A stretch of DNA of 23,972 bases from Sarcomyxa edulis (taxonomy: Eukaryota > Basidiomycota > Agaricomycetes > Agaricales > Mycenaceae). Location: contig QUOL01000040.1 of NCBI GenBank assembly GCA_009761415.1, positions 1 to 23,972 of the forward strand, read 5' to 3'. Below, in pieces: positions 1 through 7,760 of the stretch. Positions within the stretch are counted from its first letter, which is position 1. Each line of letters opens with the position of its first letter. Both the position numbers and the translations under genes were made by a program. The notes below the pieces were generated by a model. The model was not told the DNA's origin, did no database searches, and worked only from the letters and a program-made list of their open reading frames with translations.

Positions 1-810
1 TTTGGCCAAGTCAGGGTTGCCCGAGATGGATTTGAATGCTATTATGAGACCCCGAGCAGAGCCCATCCGCTACATTCTGTCCCAGACAGACTAGGGAGAT
101 TGAGCGCTGGCTGGCCAAGTCAGACTTAGCCAGAGGTCCAAATCGGCGGCGTGGCTAGCTGGATCCGATCGGAACGAGCCAACAAAGAAGAGCCATTAAT
201 AGAATTCATTTTGTACAGGAAGCCTACCTGCCCGAATATTATTATTATTATATTCATGGTCTTCTATTTGTACATGTGTAAGGCCTGGGTAGAGGTCCCG
301 GACTTTGGCTGACAAAGCTGAGGGAAAATCGGGTGCTGGACCTCTTGGAAGTGTGCACAGCCACAGGGTTGGCTACAGCCATGCTTAATGAATAATTTCC
401 ACTGGCTACAGCCAGGACTATTAGACTATATATTACCACCATGGCTCCATATAAGCCATATGCGTTCGTCTATCCGGATATCCACGGGCCGCAATATGGG
501 CGTCCAAGACGCCAACTGCTTTATACCTTCCAGGCAGTGAGTGTGTACAGAGCGCCATATGAACGGCGCTCCATTGCGGGCCATGGACTGCAGTGGTGAT
601 GTGAACATTGAGACATTGGTGTGGTGAGGACTGCGGCGCTAGGAGTAGATGTGCTAGACTCCTAACTGTAGTTCGCCTCTAGGGGGGTAAGGTGACGTTT
701 TCTCGGAGGGGATTTTACGTAGCGAGAAATCCTAATGCCCAGTGACTTGTATTTGAATAATGTGTGTGTAAAACGGTGGCGAGGTGGATATGAGATGATG
801 AGGTGTAAGG
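1..810. other. Unrecognised region, no supportable gene
   Basis: No coding signal I trust. Visible structure is small. A 12-base direct repeat (TGGCCAAGTCAG) occurs at about 3 and 112. There is a TTA-rich stretch at 237-252. Two copies of the near-palindrome TGGCTACAGCCA lie at 370-381 and 403-414. Two short inverted repeats are present: GGCGTC/GACGCC at 499-513 and GAGCGCC/GGCGCTC at 550-571. Open frames here are short and have no recognisable family signature. Confidence 0.5.
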
Positions 811-1110
811 AAAGCTTCGGACTGCTATAGGTTCGTTCTCGGTGGGCCAATAGAGGCTTCGGACAGCTATAGGTTTGTTCTCGGACAGCCAACAAAGGCC
901 TCGGACAGCTATCGGAGAGCTGACCGATGCTTTGGTCAGCTATAAAACGTCTTCGGAGAGCTATCGATGGCTTCGGACAGCTATAAGTTCGTTCTTGGAG
1001 AACCAACAAAGGCCTCGGACAGCTTTCGGGGAGCTGACCGATGCTTTGTATAGCTATAAAATGTCTTCGGAGAGCTATCGAGGGTTTCGGACAGCTCTGA
1101 ACTAGTTTCG
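811..1110. repeat. Tandem repeat, 114-bp period
   Basis: A unit beginning GGCCTCGGACAGCT recurs at 897 and 1011, exactly 114 bases apart. The preceding sub-block GGCTTCGGACAGCTATA recurs at 855 and 969, also 114 apart. A shorter 42-base sub-repeat is visible at 814 and 856. The motif TCGG(A/G)(C/G)AGCTAT is scattered through the whole stretch, so the unit itself arose from shorter repeats. Both long open frames over it, one on each strand, are products of the repeat and are not called as genes. Confidence 0.85.
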
Positions 1111-2299
1111 GGAGAGCTTCCTTCGTCCGAGAGTGGTACTGCCGACTGAATCGAGTCCTTTTCTTCTTGTTTGACCGACTCCTGTAATCGTTCTTGGTCT
1201 CGGTTTCAGGAGTATGAGAAAGAGATAGAATTCCTATAGAGAGTGACTGGGTGGGTGGTCGATTTGGGTATGTCTCTATGGTTCTTGTCCACACTTGTTC
1301 TATCTCCCGTTCTCCATGTCCTATCCTACTTTATATATGAATTCCTTCCCTGTCCTTGCCTAATTCTTCACCCCGAGTGTCATCCCAAGGTCCCCGAGAT
1401 CTGTAATGATGAAACAGATCCCGGTATTGATTTTGATGTGTCCGAACCTCGCTCAGTGTGAAAGGTTAAGGCCTGAGGTGTTTTCTGAAAGTGTTGCAAG
1501 GTGAATTTGTGAAGGGATGAAAACATGTCCGAGTGAGCAGGATGATAGGGAGCTTCCGATAGATTTTTTCCAAGATGCGACGGCCAAAGTTGTCCGAGAA
1601 GAGTGAATTTGATGTGGGTTGCTAGGCGGAGACCTGTAGTGTCTTTAGCGGGCGATACCTCGCTTACAAGTGCTGTGTCATGTGATAAACACAGAGGGAA
1701 GCATATTCCGTAGCACCACTTGGTCAGGGTGAACGGAGGCCTTAACGAGGCGTCCAGATGCATGGAAAGGTGTGAATTGAGATTGCAATGTAAAGGGAAT
1801 ATGTCCGATTTGATAGGAAGAACAGCTCAGGGCAGCAAGCATCACGTTGGCGGTATGTCGACTGGTGGCAATGTTTTGTCGGTGAAGTATCTCTCGATGA
1901 GGTCTTCTAGAGATGAAAGGGAGCCTGCTGAAACGATTTTGGGAATCTGTCCGAAGGATCTAGGGGGCTGCGGAGAGGTGATCGAGTACATTGGGCTTTC
2001 GGTCAGGTGAAACGACGATAGGGAATTGGGTTCTGGCGGTAGATTTCCTTCGGAGAAGTTGTTCGTGTGTGATTTCAGGTATTCCAAAACGTTCTGAGAC
2101 GTGACGAAGGCGGGTTAGCGTTTTGTGAGTGGATGAAGAGGCCGCTTTCGGGGAGAAACCGTCAAGTCGCGGGTACTTGGTGTCTTTCAGTGTCCGGACA
2201 TTCGAAAAGCAAGTCGTTTGTGGTAATATCACCAATATCTCTGTAGTTAGCTATGTCTGGGGAGTCGCATAAGAGTAGGTTGTTGTATAGTTGTTGATT
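1111..2299. other. Unrecognised region beside a decayed gene
   Basis: Several minus-strand open frames of 80-127 codons run through this stretch, for example 1380-1763 and 1960-2235, but none has a motif or composition I recognise. It could be the unrecognisably decayed continuation of the minus-strand gene at 2300-2954, or unrelated repeat DNA. I see no RNA gene. Confidence 0.35.
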
Positions 2300-2954
2300 C
2301 CTTGGCTGGGGATGCTGGCATCCTCACAGCGCGATAGTGAGCAGATTGTGTTGTGGATAGCTTGAATCAAGATTGAAATCCCTATGTGTGCGAGGGCTTC
2401 GATGACTTTCTCCAGGGTATTTGAAGCATGCAGGAAGATGCCGAAGATACTTTTGAAAGTGTTACATTTTTGAGTCGTGCTCTGCATCATCAGACTGATT
2501 ATCACAACTTTTTTTCTACAGAGAATCAATCAGTAAAGCTGCCTGGAAAATACGGAGGCAATGCAACATTGCAATGGTAATGAGTGCAGCCCGACGTTCA
2601 GTGGCTGATTTCCTTCTAGTTCTGCCATTTCTTCGATGCGGAATTCCTGCAATTGCTTTGCAGAAGCACAAAGGGCACTAAAGTGCCATCCATTCTCGGT
2701 CTTTGCTAATTTCTTGATGGCCTCGGCATATTTCTTCTTTATTATATTGTTGGCCCATGCAAGAGTGGAGTCTGATGTCTTGGATGTTGTAGAAATGCGG
2801 ACAGTAACTCTCCGGAGTGTTCGAGAAGGTCTTTGAGGCAAGCTTGCTCTTGGTAATGCGAATTTTTAAGTAGAGACAGGATGAAATTAGATGCAGCTAA
2901 GTCATAGTGCTCAAGAGCTGCAATAACAGCATTAAGTTGGTCGCGAGATGCCAT
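2300..2954 (-). pseudogene. Decayed transposon-associated agaricomycete gene, N-terminal part (DUF6589-type family suspected)
   Basis: The minus-strand start at 2954 opens MASRDQLNAVIAALEHYDL, followed by HSGELLSAFLQHPR. Near 2775 the reading moves to another frame, giving SDSTLAWANNIIKKKYAEAI and GWHFSALCASAKQLQEFRIEEMA-type sequence. After further disruptions it resumes at about 2520 with RKKVVIISLMMQSTTQKC, then GIFLHASNTLEKVIEALAH. These blocks, in this order, resemble the N-terminal part of large multicopy agaricomycete proteins that carry a DUF6589 domain further on. At least two frameshifts and one in-frame stop separate the blocks, and the large C-terminal part is not recognisable downstream. 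I infer a truncated, inactivated copy. The family name is from memory and is the least certain part; the coding nature of the blocks is clearer. Confidence 0.5.
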
Positions 2955-3364
2955 TGAAGCAGTACAAAGAGTAGGTAGGTACAAAAATGCGACGCGTTGA
3001 GGTGGTGCTGAGAACGTGTTTACTTGTATTATATGCCAGCCGCCGTGGAGAGGTTCAAAAAAATAAGAGTGTGGGGAGTTTGAAATCCGGTCCGTGCTAT
3101 CCAACTGATAATTGGTCTCACTCAAATTCTCGGATTTTACATCGCGTGAATCTCATTTTGAACCTCGTAATGTGTGGCTGGGTAGGAGACTGACATGTAC
3201 ATGGTCTTGTAGACTATTGGTTAAGTTGTTAGTTTCCGAGGTTCTGTGTCCTTTAGGTGAAGGGTCCGAGTTTGATCCTTGCTGAATGCATTTATTTTCT
3301 TCAATGTCCTAGTCATCCGAAACCTGTTTTTTACTCTATTTTACATCCTTTTTCAATGGTATGT
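2955..3364. other. Unrecognised spacer upstream of the decayed gene
   Basis: It contains the would-be upstream region of the minus-strand pseudogene at 2954. No convincing promoter element, coding frame or RNA gene is visible. Open frames are short and lack motifs. Confidence 0.3.
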
Positions 3365-3550
3365 CAGAGCATCCCAGGGTGTCTGAGGTACTCTAGGAAA
3401 CTACTTATTCCTAAGGCATCTCAGAAAGCTCTCAAACAACTCTCAGAGCTTCTCAGAGTCTCTCAGAGCATTCAGAGCTCCTAAAATACCCCTGAGATGC
3501 TCTGGAATGCTTGGGGAAGCTTTTGGTTCTCTCAGAGCATGTGAGAGACA
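3365..3550. repeat. CTCAGAG-rich palindromic patch
   Basis: Short words CTCAGAG, CTCAGAA and CAGAGC recur every 8-15 bases from 3420 to 3480, and reverse-complement forms (CTCTGG, GAGATGCTC) follow. AGCATTCAGAGC at 3467-3478 and GCTCTGGAATGCT at 3499-3511 form an inverted repeat, matched apart from one extra base. A transcript of either strand could fold on itself. No coding function is proposed. Confidence 0.6.
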
Positions 3551-3806
3551 AGTGACTTTTCCTGTTGACATTGTCATTTGTCGGATCATGAAAATATTTT
3601 TCTAAACATAGCTGGCAAGACCGGGTCGGTGTCCTTGGCATCACGTGAATGAGACTGCAATACTTGTCTATCCACCGCGTCCCATTTGCACCTCGTGAAG
3701 AAAATCAAAATGTGGGTCCTTATAGTCATTCCCTGTATTGGGAGGTGGTCTGATTATGACACATAGTCAGTCAGTGCAAGCCGTGCAGCTTCTATACTCG
3801 GGGCAG
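3551..3806. other. Unrecognised spacer
   Basis: Mixed-composition DNA without a supportable gene, repeat or regulatory element that I can see. Confidence 0.3.
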
Positions 3807-4130
3807 TCATCTTTGAAACAAAATCACAATGGATCCCGAGAAGTTCAAAATATCTGGATATACCATGTCAGATTTTATAATGCTGCTAGATGACCTGGAA
3901 AGCTGACTTTTCTGAATGAATTTCCTAGATTTTTCAAGGGAAACCCCGTCGAGAATGTTCCGTTTAATACAGTACTTTACCACCTCATTCTTCTTGATAT
4001 CTTCTCGCCATGAATATTTTTTTGCATCTTGTACATTGTTGACCATATTGCAAAATTCACAGTTCTTGCACTTTTTTGCTTGCTCCTGCCTCTTTATACA
4101 TCCTCGATCTTCACTGTGGTTACAATACAA
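3807..4130 (-). pseudogene. Cysteine-rich minus-strand remnant, possibly a RecQ-type zinc-binding segment
   Basis: The open frame starts MYCNHSEDRGCIKRQ and contains KKCKNCEFCNMVNN. The spacing C-x6-C ... C-x2-C-x2-C and the YCN...C..R lead resemble the zinc-binding subdomain after the helicase core of RecQ-family proteins, where YC-x(n)-CRR precedes CDNC. RecQ-like genes are common near fungal chromosome ends. No helicase motif is visible upstream on the minus strand, so any relationship would be to a short fragment. The rest of the frame (107 codons) is lysine- and serine-rich and unrecognised. This is a weak resemblance by eye, and the frame could be chance. Confidence 0.2.
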
Positions 4131-4769
4131 TTCTAATATATCTTTTCTTGTAAGGTGAATACTTCACGGCTTTTTAGAAACCCCCTAAACAGCCCCCTGC
4201 TATGCTAACCTTTTATTTGTTTATTTTCTTTGTGAACGGGCCACTTGCTTGACGGCGGAGGCACATTGTGCAATTTACGATGCCCAAATAAAAGAAAAAC
4301 CGTCTAGCCACTTTCGAAAACCAACATATCATATGATACAATCCACCTTCAAATGCAAGAAAGGAAAAACTGAAGAAGAAATAGAGAAAAAAATACAAAA
4401 ACATACAAAAAAAAAAAAACTGAGATATGATGACTGAGACCCTCTAAGCTGCCCGGGAATGTGGAATATGTTGGATTCGAGAAGATTCAGTAGATATACT
4501 CAGATAAACATGTCTTTCTAATTGGGAACAAATATATTCCCAATGCATATATATATGGGGCAAAACCCGGTATAAATCCCATATAAATCTCAATTTTTTG
4601 AAAATCTAGATCTCGGAGCCCTGCTTTGCACGTCAAAACCAACTCTCCAATATGTATGAAACTCCAGGTATGTATGGGGATGTAGCTCCGTACTATTTGG
4701 CTTATCTCTTCTTCAAAGACCCAATTTTTTTTTCCCCCAGAGCAAAAGGTGGCAGTGCACCCACCTCAC
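4131..4769. other. A/T-rich region, no supportable gene
   Basis: Low-complexity A-rich sequence runs through 4360-4425, with a pure A run near 4408-4420 that could be a retroposon tail. A TATATATA stretch lies near 4546-4556 and a T-run near 4725-4735. No coding frame has a recognisable motif. Confidence 0.4.
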
Positions 4770-4955
4770 CATGACTGTAGCTAGGAGCTTTTGCCTAAGG
4801 TCCTTTACGATTGTAAAAGAATGCAACTGGCAAGAATTGAACCCTAAACCATATATTACATAAATTGTCATATATACACCATTCTGCAAACTTATTTCAC
4901 TCATTTCTCTATCAAATAAAATGTTAACTAGGATTAAGCATGAATCTTCCCACAC
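4770..4955 (-). mobile_element. SINE-like tRNA-derived element, diverged copy (minus strand)
   Basis: On the minus strand a B-box-like GGTTCAATTC (near 4837-4846) is followed by TTGCCAGT(T)GCATT, then TTTTACAATCGT, AAGGACCTT and AAAAGCTCCT. The same order of blocks follows the B box of the plus-strand element at 5512-5665. Upstream on the minus strand a weak A-box region (CCTAGTTAACATTTT) matches TTAGTTGGTAACATTTT of that element. Shared sequence well beyond the tRNA-like head means these are copies of one dispersed element, not unrelated tRNA relics. Confidence 0.6.
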
Positions 4956-5031
4956 AAAGGTCCTGGAATAAAACACAATGGAAGAAACCTTATTATGTAA
5001 TTATTACACACATATTTGATCACTAAAGTTA

Positions 5032-5044
5032 AGTTAGGGTTAGG
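5032..5044 (+). repeat. Short TTAGGG-type telomeric motif
   Basis: GTTAGGGTTAGG is two telomere-like repeats in the G-rich orientation on the plus strand, opposite to the tracts at 7.6-9.8 kb. It is too short to exclude chance in A/T-rich DNA. Confidence 0.4.
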
Positions 5045-5137
5045 CAAGAGGAAACTCATTTAATATTGAATTTATTGATAATAAAACAAATTCTCAAATG
5101 GGTACTTATTTCACTGTATTATAATTTCTATTTAAGC

Positions 5138-5242
5138 TTTCATAGCTTAGTTGGTATAGTGTCAGAAAGTATAATTAGAAAGTATGGTTATATAATATGT
5201 GATGGTCACAGGTTCAATTCTTGCTGCTGACACTTTTATTTG
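5138..5242 (+). mobile_element. tRNA-like / SINE-like module A
   Basis: It has an A-box-like TAGCTTAGTTGG (5143-5154), a B-box GGTTCAATTC (5211-5220), and a T-run soon after the presumed 3' end. GTGTCAG at 5159-5165 pairs perfectly with CTGACAC at 5227-5233, bracketing about 75 nt, which is the length of a tRNA, but the A box lies outside that bracket. A normal cloverleaf with an anticodon arm was not found, so a functional tRNA is unlikely. The head matches the element at 5512. I infer a Pol III-derived retroposon relic. Confidence 0.5.
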
Positions 5243-5511
5243 GATTATTAATCATTATGAATGGCATGGCCTTTCCCATGGCTGGAGTAAGCGTGTTTGG
5301 TGTCGGCATACTATGGCTAGTGTTAAGGGGTTTAGGCTAAAGATTACCACTAGAGCTTCCCACCTATATATTTGGAAAAGTCATCATGTCCTTTCGTTAC
5401 ACCAGGCAGGACTGGATGATCTAATATCACAGCTCCAGCTAAAACAGCATAGGCACAGGTGCTTTGGGAGTGTTAAATATTGCAATAAATATAATAAATC
5501 TATATTCCTCT
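5243..5511. other. Spacer between tRNA-like modules
   Basis: A/T-rich DNA between two tRNA-like heads, possibly body sequence of module A. No gene, repeat or RNA structure that I can support. Confidence 0.3.
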
Positions 5512-5680
5512 ATAGCTTAGTTGGTAACATTTTCAGACGTGTTACGTTTTCCTGATGAATCTATATACGGTTCAGGGTTCGATTCTTGCCAGTGGCATTG
5601 TTTTTACAATCGTCAAAGACCTTGGATAAAAGCGGCTCCTTACAGCTGTTTTCATAATTGTAAGGCTGTTTCAAAAAAAA
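5512..5680 (+). mobile_element. SINE-like tRNA-derived element B
   Basis: A-box-like TAGCTTAGTTGG starts near 5515 and the B-box GGTTCGATTC is at 5576-5585. These are followed by TTGCCAGTGGCATTG, a T5 run, and a non-tRNA body shared with the inverted copy at 4770-4955. Inside the body CCTTACA (5638-5644) and TGTAAGG (5659-5665) form a 7-bp hairpin stem. An A8 run follows at about 5673-5680, a plausible retroposon tail. The module is about 170 bp, in the usual size range of fungal SINEs. Confidence 0.6.
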
Positions 5681-6050
5681 CGCGACACGGAGGTAAATAT
5701 GTCACACCTTCCTAAATAAGCAGAAGAGCCGGCCTGGGCTTCATCGCTTCATCCCAGCCACCCGCCTAGGATAAGAGCTTCTCATCCTTCTACCCAGCAG
5801 TGCATAGCTGCACACCAGATGCTCTTCAGATCAACACCGGGTGTGTTGGGTGTGATATATCTCCATTCAGATCCTGATCTGTAGAAATGGAGGAAGCAAA
5901 AGGGAGGAGGAAATAAGAAAGACGACGCGCTGGCAGCAAAGTTGAAAACGCGGTGACAGTGTGATGTCACGTCACAATGAGAGCGGATTTCTCCAAGTCC
6001 AAAAAGTTTGAACGCGTCTTGTAGGTTGCTTGTTAATAAGACCCAGTTCG
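5681..6050. other. Unrecognised spacer with CRE-like palindromic bases
   Basis: No gene is supported. GTGTGATGTCACGTCAC near 5959-5975 contains overlapping TGATGTCA/TGACGT-type half sites that could bind bZIP factors. This is only a sequence match. Confidence 0.3.
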
Positions 6051-6078
6051 GTAACATGAAAGCACCTTTTCATGTTAC
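6051..6078. repeat. 11-bp perfect hairpin
   Basis: GTAACATGAAA (6051-6061) and TTTCATGTTAC (6068-6078) are perfect reverse complements around a 6-base loop. CCCA just upstream and TGGG just downstream extend the stem after a 5-base bulge. No adjacent gene explains it, and there is no T-run right after it as in a terminator. Confidence 0.8.
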
Positions 6079-6129
6079 TGGGAGCTTGAGTCTGCGTCTG
6101 GTACATAGTGCATTGCAGCAAATAATACT

Positions 6130-6228
6130 GTAAGGTTCTTTAGTGTAGTGGTCGAGCGTCGTGATCTTTCGGGCATTTCGGCGAGCAATGCTGAGGTTCC
6201 GAGTTCGATTCTTGTTGCTCGCAAAGTT
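6130..6228 (+). mobile_element. tRNA-like module C
   Basis: An A-box-like TAGTGTAGTGG (6141-6151) resembles the D-arm of Glu/Asp-type tRNAs, and the B-box GTTCGATTC is at 6203-6211. The 3' end TTGCTCGC (6215-6222) pairs with GCGAGCAA at 6181-6188, which lies just before the B box and not at the tRNA 5' end. T6 follows at about 6227. The B box, an acceptor-like 3' strand and an early T-run fit a tRNA-derived unit. The misplaced pairing partner argues against a working tRNA. Confidence 0.45.
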
Positions 6229-6489
6229 TTTTCCAAATTTTACATGCATGTACTTGGTTGCTTTTTTTTACACATTCATCATTCCCCATCATATTGTATA
6301 GATGGACATTGTCTATCTTGGGCCAGAAGTATCTTAAAGTGCTGCATTCACATGACCTGAGATTCCAAATATCCGTCAAGTTGGCCTGACATGCTGAGAC
6401 GTTTTCTTGCACCTTGGAACAACCTGGCTAATGTCTAAGCTCTCTCTCAAGTCACGTCAAGACAAAGGTGTTTTTCCCAGATGCAAGTG

Positions 6490-6574
6490 TTGGGGGGGGC
6501 CAAAAGTTCGGTTCCGGTGTAAATGCACGGTCTAGGGTTCGATTCTCACTCGTGGCCTTTTTTTTTTTTTTTTT
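6490..6574 (+). mobile_element. tRNA-like module D with long T tract
   Basis: The B-box GGTTCGATTC (6536-6545) is followed by CTCACTCGTGGCC and then an unbroken T17 run (6558-6574). GGCCA at 6498-6502 pairs with TGGCC at 6553-6557. No clear A box is seen. This is either the 3' half of a tRNA-derived retroposon or a Pol III unit with its terminator. The T-run is followed directly by the GC-rich block at 6595. Confidence 0.45.
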
Positions 6575-6594
6575 GGGTTTTAAATTTTTTTTCC

Positions 6595-6734
6595 CCCCGT
6601 GTGCTCGACGGGATGCACCCCGGCAGAAGACCGGCCCCGGTCTAACGCGCGGCGGACGAGGGAGGGCCGCAGGGGGGGTTTCGGGTCGGGACCCGGCCGG
6701 GAACGGTTCCGTGGGGCGGGGCCGGGGCGCGGGA
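6595..6734. other. GC-rich block at the 5' edge of the reverse-transcriptase fragment
   Basis: Very G+C-rich DNA with several G runs (GGGGGGG, GGGGCGGGGCCGGGGCGCGGG) sits between the T-rich tract and the start of recognisable RT coding sequence. It is open in the RT frame but reads as Arg/Gly/Pro-rich sequence with no RT motif, so I do not include it in the protein. It may be the insertion junction or separate filler DNA. The G runs on the plus strand could form a quadruplex. Confidence 0.5.
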
Positions 6735-7436
6735 TACCGGAGAGGGACGTTCATCGGTGAGATGTCGCGGCTGGCCACGCTGAGCAGTGTCAAATCGCAT
6801 TACTTCGAAGCCATGAAGGGGTTAGTAGCCCTTTATGTAAAGCGCGGCTATCCGGAACACGTCGTTGACGCCTGGCTTAAGGCAAATTTCACAGAACGAT
6901 GGAATAAACGTTTGAACGAGACTAAACGTGAGCACGCGGATGTTCTTGTGCTTAAGTCCGAATTCAACACGGCATGGAATTACTTCAACGCGAAAGAACT
7001 TGGTGACACTATGTTTAACTATTGGCGGACCTGGATGGGTCGTGCCGAGACGGGAGATTATCGCCTCCCTTATCCCGCATTTTCGTTTAAAGATGCGTCC
7101 CTGTCGGAAGCGCCAGACTCCTTGAGGAGCGAAATCTGGTCTCCTTCGGGTTCGTATCCGATGCCGGACATGCGCAAAATAAATATGTTAAACCGAAGAA
7201 TGATTGTTAGTCGTAAACGCACTCGCAACTTATTTGACCTTACGTCTGTTTGGAAAAAATTAGTCATCAGTAAACTAGAGGAACACGTTACCCAGGATTT
7301 GGAAACTATTGCTGACATCACACAGGATGTCGTAATGGAGGACGATGAAAACACTATTCGTATACATCGCAGATCGAGGTCCCCGGACCGCATAGACCCA
7401 AATACGTTCCTTGTCAAGAGAAAACGTTACGATTGA
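6735..7436 (+). mobile_element. Reverse transcriptase C-terminal fragment, 5'-truncated retroelement (Penelope-like/telomere-associated type suspected)
   Basis: Open frame ending TGA at 7434-7436; recognisable sequence begins at 6735 with YRRGTFIGEM. The string RGTFIGEMSRLATLSS followed by ALYVKRGYPEHVVDAWL matches the thumb region after the catalytic palm of reverse transcriptases: a (K/R)G-FI-GE-R lead, a helix, then RGYP. The catalytic YxDD motifs are absent, so the element is 5'-truncated, as is typical for target-primed retroelements. About 200 further residues include TAWNYFNAKELGDTMFNYW and SRKRTRNLFDLTSVWKK, with no visible GIY-YIG endonuclease. CCCTAA-type repeats begin 182 bases after the stop, the polarity expected for an element primed on a telomeric 3' overhang. 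The RT assignment is fairly firm. The Penelope/Coprina-type assignment is inference from context. Confidence 0.6.
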
Positions 7437-7617
7437 GCAAATATCGCTGGAGTTGTTTCGGCCTGGCTGGTTTTGTTACCGCCCGCCGGATGCCATGACG
7501 GTTGACCTCCTTTGTCGTTTTCTTGAGTTTCTCTTTCGCAAATGTACAAATATTGTAAGTACTTCGGTGTCTGCTACCCGCGCAGACGGTATTAACCTAG
7601 GCCGCCCAGGAATGCTG
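7437..7617 (+). other. Presumed 3' untranslated tail of the RT element
   Basis: Sequence between the RT stop codon and the first telomeric tract. No motif beyond a possible hairpin (CCCGCGCAGACGG area). It is called the 3' tail only by position. Confidence 0.35.
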
Positions 7618-7641
7618 CTAACCCCAACACTAACCCTAACC
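7618..7641. repeat. Interstitial telomeric repeat tract 1 (CCCTAA on plus)
   Basis: CTAACCCCAACACTAACCCTAACC contains four imperfect copies of the TTAGGG complement. It is the first telomere-like sequence after the RT fragment, in C-rich orientation on the plus strand. Confidence 0.75.
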
Positions 7642-7709
7642 GTACGTGCTGTTCCTTAATCGGAACGTCGTTTAAGAATGCTAATATTTATTACATGATC
7701 CTAAACTAG

Positions 7710-7758
7710 CTAACCCTAACGCTAACCCTAACACTAACCCCTAACTCCTAACCCTAAC
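7710..7758. repeat. Interstitial telomeric repeat tract 2
   Basis: About eight CTAACC(C)/CTAACG variants in tandem, again C-rich on plus. Units vary (CTAACG, CACTAACC, CTCCTAACC), so the tract is older or was copied with errors. Confidence 0.85.
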
Positions 7759-7760
7759 CT

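Noticed and set aside
662..1294. 210-codon minus-strand frame
   Set aside because: Most of it is translation of the 114-bp tandem repeat.
5159..5233. A functional 75-nt tRNA bracketed by GTGTCAG/CTGACAC
   Set aside because: The A box lies outside the bracket and no proper D or anticodon arm could be drawn.
6468..6734. In-frame N-terminal extension of the RT ORF
   Set aside because: It translates T-rich and GC-rich low-complexity DNA across a composition junction. RT-like sequence starts only at 6735.
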